Translations under genes and position numbers: made by a program | DNA from: Volutella citrinella | Lineage: Eukaryota; Ascomycota; Sordariomycetes; Hypocreales; Nectriaceae | Direction of reading: 5' to 3' | Assembly: GCA_034401135.1 (NCBI GenBank) | Contig: JAWZSP010000001.1 | Location: forward strand, 6,686,274-6,750,273 | DNA: 64,000 nucleotides | Shown here: positions 1 to 11,184 of the stretch, piece after piece | Layout: the number at the start of each line of letters is the position of its first letter | Position numbering within the stretch: position 1 is the first letter of the stretch | The notes under the pieces: generated by a model | Databases searched by the model: none | Seen by the model: only the letters and a program-made list of their open reading frames with translations | What the model was told of the DNA's origin: nothing

Positions 1-222
1 ACCACAATGGGCCCTGGAGCCGTGACTCCAACCATCACCACCACTCCTGTTGCTACAGGCACCCCCGTGCCTACTGTTGTCGTTGCTGGAGCCGTTGGTC
101 TCACTAGTATGGGTGCAGCTGCTGCTTTCGTTCTTGCTGTGCTTGCCCTTGGAGAGCTGACTAGTTATCATCTCGTTGCTGATATCCCGAAGGTCGCTTG
201 CCCTGACTTGCATCACCTTTAG
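1..222 (+). CDS. 3' end of a Thr/Pro/Ala-rich protein, possibly GPI-anchored (partial)
   Basis: The reading frame is open from the first base and stops at 222, so the gene begins outside the window. What remains is a Thr/Pro/Val-rich stretch followed by a hydrophobic Ala/Val/Leu run. That layout resembles the stalk and C-terminal signal of fungal GPI-anchored wall proteins. About 20 less hydrophobic residues follow the hydrophobic run, which is unusual for a GPI signal; an unrecognised intron or frameshift could explain this. No domain can be named from so short a piece. Confidence 0.4.
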   Translation, partial: TTMGPGAVTPTITTTPVATGTPVPTVVVAGAVGLTSMGAAAAFVLAVLALGELTSYHLVADIPKVACPDLHHL

Positions 223-396
223 AAAAATAGGATATTAGTATGGTTTCGTCGTGCTCTTGGTTGTTTCATCCGTCCCGGATGATAATTAGGCTGTTCGTTG
301 CGCTAATATTTGGCTTCGTTGTGTTGGATTATTTGATTTCAGTCATTGCGATCCAAAAATGATCTTTTCCGCGTCCTCTCTGCAGCTATCACATTA

Positions 397-1676
397 TCAA
401 ACCATTTGGTTAGGATGCTGACCTTGCGAGCCCTGAGACCAATAGAAATCCTTCTGAACATGAATACTGCCCTTATCCACTACTCGCGGACTCTCCGCAG
501 AGTTCTTATCGCCCGCAGATACATTATTGTTAGTCAACTCTATCTCGTCGTCCCGGAAATTAACATTGCTGTCCCCATGAATCTTCTTCCACTCAAGCCT
601 CGCCTTATTTCTTTGTATCTTTGAGCTTGCCGCATTAAAACTGCTGCTGCCTTTGGAGCTGTATTCGTGTGATGAGACGGTGGCCTTCCACCACTTTCGA
701 ATCAGGGGGCTGTATGTCGGGAGGCAGGCACAAATGATGCCGACAAAGGGCTCGCAGCAGGACCAGAGATACACTTTCGACATGGCCCACGGGGGATCGG
801 TAGATTTGATCAAGGAATCGATGGCGACAATTCGGACGATACTGGCAATGCACACACTACTTGGTGTCAGTATTGAAACATCCGAGGATGATGTTGAAGA
901 ACATACAAAGCACCAAGTAAGAGGATGGAATAAATCACAAGCTTCTGTCGCAGCTGCATTTGTAATTGGTAGACTATGATTATTAGCTCGTTCCGCGACC
1001 GCTATCCTTGATGCACTCACTTGGGTAGATGGGGACGAGGAGGATGCAAACATCAATGAGCATGGCGCAAATGCTATTAATAAGGAAATAGAGATAAATG
1101 TTGAAACACTTCCCCTCGGCTTCTGGATTGGTAAACTGCTCCCAGAAGTGCGACATGGGAAAGCATTCCGTGAAGCAGGCGACAATAATCGCGATCCACC
1201 ATCCAACAGCAAGGGCAAGACAAGTATAATATGACCAACTCGTGCCAAAGATACGCTTGTAAAATAAGAGAATCGAAGTTTTGGTGAGAGTCACAGTGGT
1301 CGCATAAATAGGCCCGAAGGCATAGACCATCTTCCAGAGCTGCTCGAAATCGTCCAGCGTCAAGGCCCAGAGATGGCTGCCGTTGCCATATGGCACACTG
1401 ATAATGCATAGAGCCGCAGTACCAATTGCGAATACCTTCAGTTCAGTGAGCATGACGGCATGATACATATGCTAATGTACGCACCAGTGCTGCAATGATA
1501 ACATAGTCGTCGGCAGCGAGACCAGTTCCCGCCATGAAGCGAGCCCAAAGCCGAATAGACACCACGCCCACACCCAACACCATCAACGTGATGGAGACCC
1601 TCATGATCTCGTCGGTTTGGGTCTCGGCAAGATCCACGCCTGGCGGCGCAGGGCCAAAGTCGCCAGACGCAGACAT
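397..1676 (-). CDS. Pth11-like rhodopsin-domain integral membrane protein
   Basis: A seven-helix fungal membrane protein of the rhodopsin-domain (Pth11/SAT4-like) family, a group of putative plasma-membrane receptors. I read four exons, 1676-1485, 1435-1021, 973-907 and 856-397, giving 377 residues with consistent phases. Intron 2 ends at the CATAG acceptor at 974; the nearer GCAG acceptor breaks the frame. Family hallmarks are the N-terminal ADDYVIIAAL helix, the LTLDDFEQLWK and YAFGPIYA segments, the QLQMQLRQKLVIYS loop leading into a helix, the VCIASIVRIVAI helix, and the ending DPPWAMSKVYLWSCCEP. The tail is about 100 hydrophilic residues and presumably cytosolic. The start at 1676 (MSASGDF) is preferred because the ORF upstream of it looks non-coding. 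The ligand is unknown. Confidence 0.85.
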
Positions 1677-1709
1677 TGGAGATAATACTCGTACAATGAG
1701 GCGCAATGG

Positions 1710-2900
1710 TCGGCACGAAGATCTCTGAGCGCCCCCCTCTCAAGCTGCCGGCAGCCATCTTATAGACGGCGGATCTGGAAAGATCTGGCAGGTGTCACAT
1801 GCCGCCCCAGCTGGTAATGTATTGCGCTTAGTCAATAAAGTGTGGTGGAGGCACACCATTAAGCAAGCCACATCTACCGAGCATGGAGTCTGGCACGCCT
1901 TTGCCACGCAAACGCCAGGGGCATACCACCCTTAGGTGCACTAGCCTGGTGACAAGATGCTTCTAATGGCCGTCGCGTGAACAGTTCTCCCCTTGAGGTA
2001 TCATAGTGCAAGTTTTCCTCCTGGATTCATTGGCTGCATCACGAAAATGCTGCTTGTGTCGGCTGTATGGAATGTTGTTGACAGACAACGGTTATGGCGA
2101 GATGGTGTGTACGAGATGATGCTGAAAATGGTTGGAGTTTCTCCCGAGGGCCAAACTGCTGCCAGATCCGGCAAACAACACGGCAGCTGAAGGTTGTCCT
2201 TTTGGGCCGCGAACAATAGTTTCTCCACTCATGCCTGAGGGTCGCTAAGCGGGAGTCAGCCATGCATACTTAGGGCCATGCCGACATGGATTCCCCGTCT
2301 TGTCACAGTTTCATATATCCAAGTGGCTACGTTACGTCCCTGCGACACCCCTTTTTGCTCTTCATGGCTGCTAACCCTTCTAGGAACGAGACATCTTGGT
2401 ACTGTACCGTGGTCTTGGCATGGAAATTCGACCGAGGCACAATTATCACCGAGCGACCCTGGTTGGCATCGTGCTGGTGCGGGGTTCCTAAACCACTAGC
2501 GTTGCTGATATGCACTGGATTGAGCGTCTTGCAGCGATTGTCCCTGCAGTTTCAAGACGAAAGACGTCACTCTGAGCAAGAGCGGCATAATGAACCGCGG
2601 CTACGCTGTTGATGTAGAGGTCAGGATGCTCGAAGCAGTGCGATATTACTTGGAGGCTAGCGACCTTCACTTTAGATTATACTATCAATCAATATAGCGG
2701 CCACATGGCCCAACGAATCTCAAATTGAGACACTCATTCAGCCAATGTCACCCAACCGCGGCATTGCTACTTGAGAGAGCGCCCTGTGTGACAGGTTTCC
2801 ACTGTGACAGCTAGATGACAACCATCAATCCTCGATATAACACCGAAAAGTGGCAAATGACACACTATGCGGTGTTTAGTATCATCTGGTGACGTGCAGC
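1710..2900. other. Intergenic, no gene recognised
   Basis: This stretch separates the rhodopsin-domain gene (its upstream side) from the 3' end of the sugar transporter. Short open frames exist on both strands but none shows domain motifs, membrane segments or splice signals joining them. No repeats stand out. Confidence 0.5.
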
Positions 2901-4729
2901 TTAGTTGGATGCCTCCTTCACATCCCGGACCTCATAGTCTCGCTGCTCATTGGCAACAAGGTTCTGGGTGGCCGTCTTGGTCTGCTTGAACCTCCAAGGC
3001 CTGATCTTGCGCTCGAAGAGCTCATCGAGCTCCGCAGAAGATCGACTAATGAAGTTAGCAGTGCAATACTCGAATGTGGGGAGTGGACTTACCCAGTCGT
3101 CTCGGGGATCAAGAACCAGATGCCGATGATGAAAGGCAGTCCAGTTCCAGCGAAGAACCAACATGTCTTGAGGCCCCAGTTCCAATCATTGGTGTTGATC
3201 ATGTACGGGATCAGAATGCCCATGCCGATACCGATGACACAGGTAGATGCAGCAGCGAATCCGGCAGTATAAGGTCGGAGTCGTTGGGATGAGATCTCGC
3301 CGATGAAGCCCCATCCAGTAGCACCATTACCAACTAGCCCGACGTCTTGTTCAAGTTAGCAAATGAGTCTAAACCCAAGAGGATGATTCACTTACTCCAG
3401 AATACAGAGAACACCACGAGTAGAACGTTGGTAGCATTAGTCTTGGGAACCAAGCCGAGAATTCCCACTGCGACATTGCACAGCCAGCAAAGTGAGGTAC
3501 CCCAGCAAGCCATCCACCGTCGACCAGTAACATCGGCGAGATAGATGGTCAAGATACTAATACCCATACCAATACCCGATGTGATACAGGTAACACGGAA
3601 GGGATCATCGATGCCTGCCTGCTGGAAGAAATACGAGCCATAGCTCAGGAACAGACCAAGACCAATGAATGGCTGCGACATGAGTGTCCACAGCGAGATG
3701 AGCGTTCGCAATCCGTCAGTCTTCCTGAAGATTGCCCACCAGTGCTCATTCTTCTGCTCGGCAGCAACATTCCGCTCGTGTTCAATAGTCAGCACGAGGA
3801 GATTGTACTGCAGATCCACGTCATAATTCTCGACACCCCGGTAAAGCTGACGAAGCGCCTTCTTGCCCCTTTCAGCGTGGCCTTTGGAGGCACACCAGGC
3901 GGGGGACTCTGGGACAAAGAAGATGATGATGAGCATCAGGCCAACCTGGGACCACTGGGTGTAAATCGGAGTGAGATAGTTGTTTGGCGCGTAGGTCGAC
4001 ATGACCTGAAGGGCCACTGGAGCAAAGAACTGGCCCATGCTGAACCACAAGCTGTAGAACATGAGAAAGACGCCTCGGCAGCGGATCGGGGCGACTTCCG
4101 AGACGTAGGCTGGGATGGTCGATTGCAAGCATCCGACACCGATGCCACCGAAGATCTTGGTGAGGTACCAGACCTCTGGAGTCCTGGCAACACACTCGAC
4201 CGTGATACCGATGGCCAGGATGGTCCAGTACCAGTACATGGAGATCTTTCTGCCGAATCTGTCCGTGATGAATGGGAGTGTAGTCATTCCAATGATTTGT
4301 CCGACAGATCCCAGGGCATTCCAACCACCAAGGTCCCCCGAAGCGAGGGCTTTCTTGCCGTTTGATCCAACACGGCCGAATTGGTTGACGAATCCGGGGT
4401 TGGCGATGATGTTTCCGAGAATTCTGCGACAAGAAGATATAAAATCAGCACCAAGTCTCTTCCAGTGCTGCACTGATTAGTATGGCGTAGGCGTACCCAA
4501 TCTGGTAACCATCAGTCGCGGCACTGAAGGTGATGAGGAAGCAGAAGAGAGAGTTCATCTTGAACTTCTTGACCGTCTCCCACACCGTCAGCGTTTCGTA
4601 GCCAGTTGTTCCTTGACCCTTGGCAGCGGCATCGGCAACAGCATCTTTGGAAGACATGGCTGTCTGCTCGACCTCTTCAGTGTGTTCCATGGCCTTGGAA
4701 GGCGTGGGCGTGACCGGTTCTGTCGACAT
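2901..4729 (-). CDS. MFS sugar transporter (hexose/oligosaccharide:H+ symporter type)
   Basis: A major-facilitator sugar porter for uptake across the plasma membrane. Exons 4729-4497, 4423-3396, 3333-3093 and 3045-2901 join in phase to 548 residues, the normal length. Family signatures are the DGYQIG start of helix 1, DRFGRK in the helix 2-3 loop, the PAYVSEVAP motif, VPESPAW before the central loop, DVTGRR in the second half, and the C-terminal IPETTGRSSAELDELF. The hydrophilic N-terminus of about 60 residues is normal for fungal porters. The substrate cannot be read from sequence. A GH43 glycosidase is next door on the same strand, so a sugar or oligosaccharide released from plant or microbial polymer is a reasonable inference. 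Confidence 0.92.
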
Positions 4730-5932
4730 GGTGAAATCTGTTTGTTGTTGTCCTTGTTGAGATGTGAGTCAGAATCAATTGGCGGAAGCTATCGGCTTAT
4801 ATGCCCAGGGCTTGAATATGGGCATCACGGAACCGAGGGTCTGCTCAATTTTCTCGGTGTAAAGTTCCTACGGCGTGTCAGCTCACCCCGGATCGATCAT
4901 GTGGGGAATGCGGAGGAGAAACTGCGGTTTCCCATGGGGTTGGGCAGGTTGTGGGTCACCAAGCATGAGATGAAGAAATCGGCACGACTTGCACCGAGAC
5001 TGGATGCAATCCCTGTCCATCGATGCCGCCTCTGCCTGTCTTGCACTGGTCGGGGGAGGCCCGACGCGGATAAAAACCGAAAATGGTGGGTGCATGTCAG
5101 CTGGACGTGCCATCCAACCTCGCCCCTCGCCGCATCTGGTGTGGTTTCGAGGGGATGGGATGCTCAGGCGCCGCTCTACCTCCTTGGCGACCAGTGTTGG
5201 CCATTGTGGGTGCCCATGGGACGCCGTGGACGAGGCTTCCAACACTAAATTGTAATATTGCCTAAATGCAAACGCGCCATCAAGAACGACTCCAAGCCCA
5301 CCAATTAGCAAGATCCATCTTTAACCGAGACCGTGTGTGTTGGGGTAGCGATACGCAAGGCATCATGGTCCCCAGTGTCAGTTAGTAATTCCCACGCTGG
5401 CCACTGTGTACTGGTGTTCTAGGGCAATTCTGGGCTTTCATGCCCGGTGTTGAGTCATCCTGCCAATTCCGTGCTACCATCCGAGCTGTGTATCTAAATC
5501 GTGTGGCTAGAGGCTTGACAGAGGTCATCTGGGATGTGGAGTCACGTTGCCATATGGCTTGTGGAGTGGAGATGAGGTGGTCTGGATTGACCAGGGTTGA
5601 GCGGGACGCTAATCTTTATCGTATTGAACACGACAAATACAAAGCCAGTGTCTAAACCAGATGTACAGTGGTGTAGATGTGTGTCGGCGGCTCACCCAGC
5701 CGCCCATGCCATGGTGTCTTTTAGCCCCGGCGGGCACATCTGAGATGACAAATAATTTCAGTCAATCCTGGCCACGCGCGGGTAGCATGATGGCTGCGTA
5801 CCCCATGATCCTCTTCGCTCTTTGAGTCGTTATACGATGAGCATTCACCACACCCAAACTGGAGTATGTGCTTGGCTTGCTATGTTTTGTGCAGAGCAAT
5901 TGATCATTCGTTATTCTTCTATCCATCTATAC
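4730..5932. other. Intergenic between sugar transporter promoter and GH43 3' end
   Basis: It contains the upstream region of the sugar transporter and downstream sequence of the glycosidase. Short ORFs on both strands lack recognisable features. I see no repeat and no RNA gene. Confidence 0.5.
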
Positions 5933-7609
5933 TCATGCCCATGCTTCAATGTCACACCGCTCCACAAGGAGCTGCCCACCTAGGGCCTTCGTAGCAAAGT
6001 TGAACAGTCCAAACCGATACCCAACGTACCCTGTAGGGTCATTACTCAGAGCATATTGCGGCCCAAGTTGACTAAAAGCCTCCCCATCGTAGCTATACTC
6101 AAAAGTTGCGTACCTTGTTTGCTTCTCATACCCGTGAGAAAATGCTGGCGTGATGCCTGCTCTGACACGTAGCCACACCCGACCGTCAGCCAGCCTCATC
6201 TTTGTTTGAACGTCTCCGATGGAGGCCACGGCCCAGTCAAGGGCAACTGGATGGCCGTTCATCCATCCAGTAGGAGAGTTGATAGGTTTGACCTCTATGC
6301 CATCGACGTATACCAAGTACAAGCCATCGGCATCCCTGTGGACGCCGATATACGCACTTTTGTTGCGAAACATGCTCGCACCAGCTCGGTCTCCTTCAAT
6401 TAGCTGCGATGCATCCACGCAAAACGTCGCCATGCTCTTAGGGCCGATGATCCGATGAGTAAGGGTGTTGGTTGCGAGATGAAGGCTGTCCGTTACCGTG
6501 CCAGCCTTGAGAAGCAACCCCTTTGCTCCGACACACCAAGAGGCATTATCAGGGCTGTGATTCCATTCCCAACAATGCTCTAATGTGGAATTTGTAAAAG
6601 AGTGGGTTCTGAAGCAGGAATTTTGGCGGCCATCTCCTGTGTCTTGGATCACTCGCGGGTATTCGAGCATCCATTCTGTCTCGGTGGAACCATCTCCCTT
6701 GATCTCAAACCAGCCGTCTTCAGTCAACGTGAGGGGTGCAAGGACTGGGACTCGGCCACCAGGGTAGCCATCCATAAAAGCCATGTAGTACCAGCGGCCA
6801 TCTGGGGTGTCAACGATTGCTCCCTGGTGAGGGCAGCCGGATCCTGGGATCGGAGACGGAATCTCTCCAATCACACGCCTGCACTCATAAGGTCCGAATG
6901 GACCGTTGGCTGACTTGAGGACGTATTGCCCGGCATAAGGGCGTGTGAGCCAGATGCAGTAGGCACCTTCGATATTGTACATGCGAGCACCTTCGAGGTA
7001 CTCATCAGATGTGTAGACTAGCTGCAATTACATTAGAGTGCCCCAATAGTATGAGAAATAAGAATTATTTACCCGACTTTCAACCTCAGTAAGCCCATCT
7101 GCGCTTAGGCGAGCAACGTAGATGTCCTTTGTTCCATACGCAAGGTATAACGTATCATCGTCGTCGTCAATTAGCAGCCCTAGGTCATAATAGAACTTAT
7201 TCAGCGGAGGCAAAGCAGTCCACGAGCTTCTCGGATCTCTGGCAGTAAAGATAAAAGTCCGTTCAGTTCCCTGAATGGCACCATACCAGTAGAATAGTCC
7301 ATCACTCCTGCGGTATCGCATAGTGGAGGCCCAGACTCCCTTCCCGTAGGCCCCTGCGTGCTTGCCGTTCAGACTGAATCTTTCTCCAAACAAGGAAAGG
7401 TCTGGGACTGAGTGGCCGATGTACTCCCAGTTGACCAGATTGCTTGATTGGAGCAGGGGCGCCCCTGGGGAGAAGGCAAACGAGGAGGCACTCATGAAGT
7501 ATGTGTTGCCGATGCGAATGACTTCCATGTCAGGAAGGTCTTCCCAGATCACAGGATTGGTAAAATGCGTTTTTGCGCCATGCGCACGCTGGTTGCCGGC
7601 ATCGGACAT
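5933..7609 (-). CDS. Glycoside hydrolase family 43 protein (beta-xylosidase/arabinosidase-like)
   Basis: Predicted to cleave terminal xylose or arabinose from oligosaccharides. Two exons, 7609-7073 and 7021-5933, give 541 residues. The N-terminal five-bladed propeller begins NPVIWEDLPDMEVIRIG, with the candidate base Asp in that blade; the conserved Asp is in YYDLGLLIDDDD and the candidate acid Glu in NIEGAYCIW. The C-terminal half (about residues 310-541) has the beta-sandwich seen in many GH43 enzymes, with a GRVWLRVRAG segment. The start at 7609 (MSDAGNQ) directly precedes the conserved first blade. There is no signal peptide, so the enzyme may be intracellular and act on imported oligosaccharides, in keeping with the adjacent transporters. 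An unseen upstream exon is possible. Confidence 0.88.
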
Positions 7610-8149
7610 GATGACGCCGGAGTATTCTGAAGGGAGCAAACGACGGAGCAAGATGGGAGCACTGGATATTAATGAGTAGTAATGATTCACTTGAAGACTA
7701 CCGTGTACTACAAGAACCATGGCTCCACATTGCTGGGGAGCTGAGACTACTACCTCGGGTCATCGATTACCGAAGATCTGTCGGGAAGCCCGACGCGGCA
7801 GGGCTCGGCCAGTCTCCGCAGGGTTACCCACCCTCCGCTGAACCGAAGTAGGAAATTCAGGTCCCTTCTTGACGCGGAACCCGGGAGGTCATGACCGAAG
7901 AACAGAATCCAGCCGCTGCAAAGCGTCATCTTCATCCGACGGACGTACTACCAGTTGAACGTCCACTACTTACCTCGCTGAGCTTGACACCGAGATGCTC
8001 GTCCTTATTCAGATCGAAGCCGACCCAACACCGCAGGCACTTAATTTGTCGTATCACAATACGATGAGTATGGAAATCGACACAAATGATTTATTCCGTC
8101 TTCTTATGTAGGGTTTGAGCCATCTCCAAGGCAAACCGTCATTCCACAC
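7610..8149. other. GH43 promoter region and downstream end of second transporter
   Basis: No gene is seen. The stretch is rich in CGG/CCG triplets around 7770-7830 and includes an inverted repeat listed separately. The dense CGG triplets fit a promoter controlled by a Zn2Cys6 regulator, one of which is encoded about 5 kb away. Confidence 0.45.
7781..7793. promoter_or_regulatory. Candidate regulator site: CGG-N5-CCG inverted repeat upstream of GH43
   Basis: TCGGGAAGCCCGA is an inverted repeat of TCGGG and CCCGA around a 3-base centre, about 175 bp upstream of the GH43 start. Its core GGGAAGCCCG recurs exactly at 10523-10532 in the shared promoter of the second transporter and the dioxygenase. 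Zn2Cys6 proteins commonly bind paired CGG triplets, so a site for the local regulator is plausible. No binding data support it. Confidence 0.4.
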
Positions 8150-9838
8150 TTAAGCCGCAGCTCTTCCACGAGTCTCATAGGGAAGCACAAGAAAAACCAA
8201 ACCAGCGACTACAAATAGAGATGCCGAGATCCAAACAGGTAGGTCTGTGTTAATGCCGATGTATGCCGCAGTGATGGGCGCCATCAGACCACTCATTCGA
8301 TTGAAGACGGCGACTAATCCATTGGCAGTGCCACGCACGGGAGCTGGAAATAGCTCCGGCGTGTAAGAGTACAGCAACCCGTAGACCAGATTCTGGAAGA
8401 AGGCAATAGCGCACGAGAATCCAAGGACGGCGGCACTGTTTTGGGCGCGGGTGAAGAGGAACAAGAACACGCCGGTGCCAATGCAGGCCAGTGTGCCGGT
8501 GCCCTTGCGACCCATCCGCTTCATGTCAACGGTAAACCCACCAAGCAGAGAAGCCGGAATACCACACACGGCTTGGATGGCGTAGTTGCGGTACGTAGTA
8601 GAAATGGATCCAGCACCCTGCTTCACGCCCTTGTTCTCGAGGTAGATTGGGATGAAGGAGTTGTACAGCGGGTAAGCCATGCCAATGGAGCACCACAGGA
8701 AGATCATGAGAGAGGTTGACAGCGCAAGTCGTGATGTGGCAAACAACGTGGCAACCTTTTCTGGCTTGAACTTTTGCAGGGTTCGTTTGATGATTGTACT
8801 GTGATCCGCATTGATTGCAGTCACGGTAGGATCGTGGTCTTCGTCAGCACCAGACTCGCGATCAACCGCACGGAAGTGCTCCAGAGTCAGCCAGGTCGTG
8901 CCGCCGTTTCTCGCTGCGATTTTCTCAACCACCTCGACGGCTTCACGATCCAGGCCCTTTCCGAGGAGGTACTTGGGAGTCTCGTATATGGAGAAGAGGA
9001 GGCGGAGTAGAAACATGACTATTGTGAGACCACCAAAAGCCCAGAGAGTATAACGCCATCCGAGGTTATCGTGGTAGTCGCACTGCACGGCAGTGGATTG
9101 ACACGAGTAGTTGGCAATGATGGGCCAGGCAATCAAGGCTGCAACAGCTTGACCAAGAGACCAAAAGGCAGATTGCATGGTCAGGAGGTATTGGTGGGTA
9201 GCCGGAATGTACTCGAGGAAGATGGCGCTGTCCACGGGCTGGTTGCCACCGGTTCCGATACCAATGAAGGCGCAAAAAGTCGCAATGGCCACGAAGTTGG
9301 GACTGCCGGCACCAATGAGACCTGCAACGCCTGAGATAAGGAGGGTGATGTTGAAGGCAAGGCGTCTGCCAATGTAGTCGGCCGTGACAGGCCAGATGGA
9401 GGAACCGAGGACGAGGCCGACGTACTTGGCGACGTGGATGAATGCGATGCGCTTGACGCTGAATTCGTTCCTGACCGGCGCGCTGATGATGGTGATGGCT
9501 TGCATCCAGAACTGCGAGGGGGTGGTCAGCATCCAGAGAGTACACAAATCTAGATCTAGATGTTGACTCACGTTGTCAACGAACCAGCCAAAGCCCGTCA
9601 CGGCATAAACACCCCACTGAAAGCGTCCCATGCCAATGTCAATCAGGGCTTGGTTCATAATGGACACCTTCTTGGCGTAGATCTCGTCCACGCCAGAGGG
9701 AATGGCCTCTGTGTTGATGCCATTGTAGTTGATGTTTTCGAGTATGTCGACCTTGCCTTGGATCACAGAGTTGGTCTTTTCCAGATCGGCCGTGTAGTTG
9801 GTAGGGTGTGTGTCGACCTTTTCGGTGGGTGTTGCCAT
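8150..9838 (-). CDS. MFS transporter (SV2/SVOP-like or sugar-porter-like)
   Basis: A twelve-helix major-facilitator transporter. Exons 9838-9572 and 9511-8150 (intron with GTGAGT donor and CGCAG acceptor) give 542 residues; removing the intron restores the expected GWFVDN-FWMQ junction in helix 1. It has a long hydrophilic N-terminus, the ADYIGRR signature in the helix 2-3 loop, GTGGNQPVDSAIFLEY in helix 4, a large central loop, and YSYTPELFPAPVRGTANG near helix 10. This set is typical of fungal SV2-related porters, which carry organic acids, sugars or phosphate-like anions; the substrate is not predictable. The gene shares its upstream region, of about 1.35 kb, with the divergent dioxygenase gene. 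Confidence 0.88.
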   Translation of the reverse strand: MATPTEKVDTHPTNYTADLEKTNSVIQGKVDILENINYNGINTEAIPSGVDEIYAKKVSIMNQALIDIGMGRFQWGVYAVTGFGWFVDNVSQHLDLDLCTLWMLTTPSQFWMQAITIISAPVRNEFSVKRIAFIHVAKYVGLVLGSSIWPVTADYIGRRLAFNITLLISGVAGLIGAGSPNFVAIATFCAFIGIGTGGNQPVDSAIFLEYIPATHQYLLTMQSAFWSLGQAVAALIAWPIIANYSCQSTAVQCDYHDNLGWRYTLWAFGGLTIVMFLLRLLFSIYETPKYLLGKGLDREAVEVVEKIAARNGGTTWLTLEHFRAVDRESGADEDHDPTVTAINADHSTIIKRTLQKFKPEKVATLFATSRLALSTSLMIFLWCSIGMAYPLYNSFIPIYLENKGVKQGAGSISTTYRNYAIQAVCGIPASLLGGFTVDMKRMGRKGTGTLACIGTGVFLFLFTRAQNSAAVLGFSCAIAFFQNLVYGLLYSYTPELFPAPVRGTANGLVAVFNRMSGLMAPITAAYIGINTDLPVWISASLFVVAGLVFLVLPYETRGRAAA

Positions 9839-10522
9839 GTTTCGGTCTCAGCGTTGTGAAACTTGGGCAATGATGAGGTAAGGAGGGGATGTTGGTAATG
9901 AAGAGGCGATGGGGGCTGCGAGAGACTAAGAAGCGTGATGGTGATGAAAAGCAAGTGCAAAAAGCCTGCAGGTCCCAAGATTAAATATTCGAGATCTCGT
10001 TGTTCTCAGTTGACAAATTGGATGGCGGTTGAATGGGAACAGGAAAACCTTGTCTCTCCGTGCTAGATCCTTAGCACCAGATACGGTGGTCCAGATAGGC
10101 CTGGGTGCTGCCACCAATCCGGGCACCTCCTTAGTAACAAAGCGGATCGCTAGAGATAGGGACGCTGCCGATGAAGCCCAGGCATATCTTGACCCTTGTG
10201 AAAAGCATCCGCACATATTGCGGTGGTGATAGCATGGGGAGAACCCACCCCCTCATTCACGGCGCGACAAATACCCTTTATTTGGAATAGCCCGGCTCTC
10301 ATCGTTGATAAACCATACGCTAGAGTACACTGTCCTCAGAGATTTGGGGAGCCTTCACCAGTTTGCGGGGTATTCAGATTAGGTCTAGACTCCCGCCAAC
10401 CATCTGACTCGCCAGCCCACTCATCACAACTTTTGCTCTCAGGAAGGCAATTTCGCATCACATCCGCCGTGTTTAATAATTAGACCCATCGTTCATTCAT
10501 TCCCTCGGCGGCTTAGCTCGCG

Positions 10523-10550
10523 GGGAAGCCCGGACAACCTCGAGTCCGGG
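10523..10550. promoter_or_regulatory. Candidate regulator site: shared 10-mer plus CGG-N12-CCG inverted repeat
   Basis: GGGAAGCCCG at 10523-10532 matches 7783-7792 upstream of GH43. It overlaps a 7-bp perfect inverted repeat, CCCGGAC (10529-10535) and GTCCGGG (10544-10550), with an 8-base spacer. That places CGG and CCG triplets in opposition, as in Gal4-type sites. It lies roughly midway between the divergent transporter and dioxygenase. The role is inferred from arrangement only. Confidence 0.4.
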
Positions 10551-11041
10551 GCAAGATCGGGATTCATGATGCATCATTTCGAGGTATCGTGTGGAGAGGC
10601 TGAGTGAGATACGAGGTGGGGCGGCGGTTAGAATACTCCTAATGGAGTTTAGCGGGTTCTACGCTATGATCAATGCTGATCGAGGTGGCGAGGTCCAAGC
10701 CAGCCAAAAGATGGCAGATAATGTCCGCTATCATGCTATGTCTTCCCCATCGTTCATTTTTGCCATATCTGTTGCGCCACACCGGCCATAGTCAATGTGC
10801 CGTCCCAATCGCATTGCAATCAAGCTCCGTGCTATTGTAGGCGCGCCTTGAATTGCCCGTTTCAGCATGATCTTCCCCAGATTACGGTTGGCAAGCATCA
10901 CAAACCCCATTTAGCCTCACACACACTTCGGCCTGTCACTATGCTTGCAAACCTCTTTGGTGCTCCTGGCGTGTCGAATAGCCCCATTTGTACCTAGCGG
11001 CGTCCTATCAAGATTCATCCAGTCGCCAGAGGCACGCATCA

Positions 11042-11051
11042 ATATATATAA
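11042..11051 (+). promoter_or_regulatory. TATA-like box of the Fe/2OG dioxygenase gene
   Basis: ATATATATAA lies about 135-145 bp upstream of the ATG at 11185, a sensible core-promoter distance for a fungal gene. It is the only such run in the immediate upstream sequence. Confidence 0.5.
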
Positions 11052-11184
11052 GAATGAGGACTTGGGTCAGATAACTGTTCACCCACCAGATAAGACACCC
11101 ATCAAGCTTTCACGAGCAATAATCTCCCCTGCTACCTCCCCAACTTCGCCCTTGTCTTGCCATCTACTCGCACACTTGCCAACC

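Larger units (their letters stand above)
9839..11184. promoter_or_regulatory. Shared divergent promoter region of MFS transporter and Fe/2OG dioxygenase
   Basis: No coding sequence is recognised. The stretch separates two divergent genes. It contains a GC-rich inverted repeat at 10529-10550, a 10-mer shared with the GH43 promoter at 10523-10532, and a TATA-like run at 11042-11051 before the dioxygenase. Confidence 0.5.

Noticed and set aside
3742..4365. 207-residue plus ORF inside the sugar transporter
   Set aside because: Antisense shadow of a long transporter exon.
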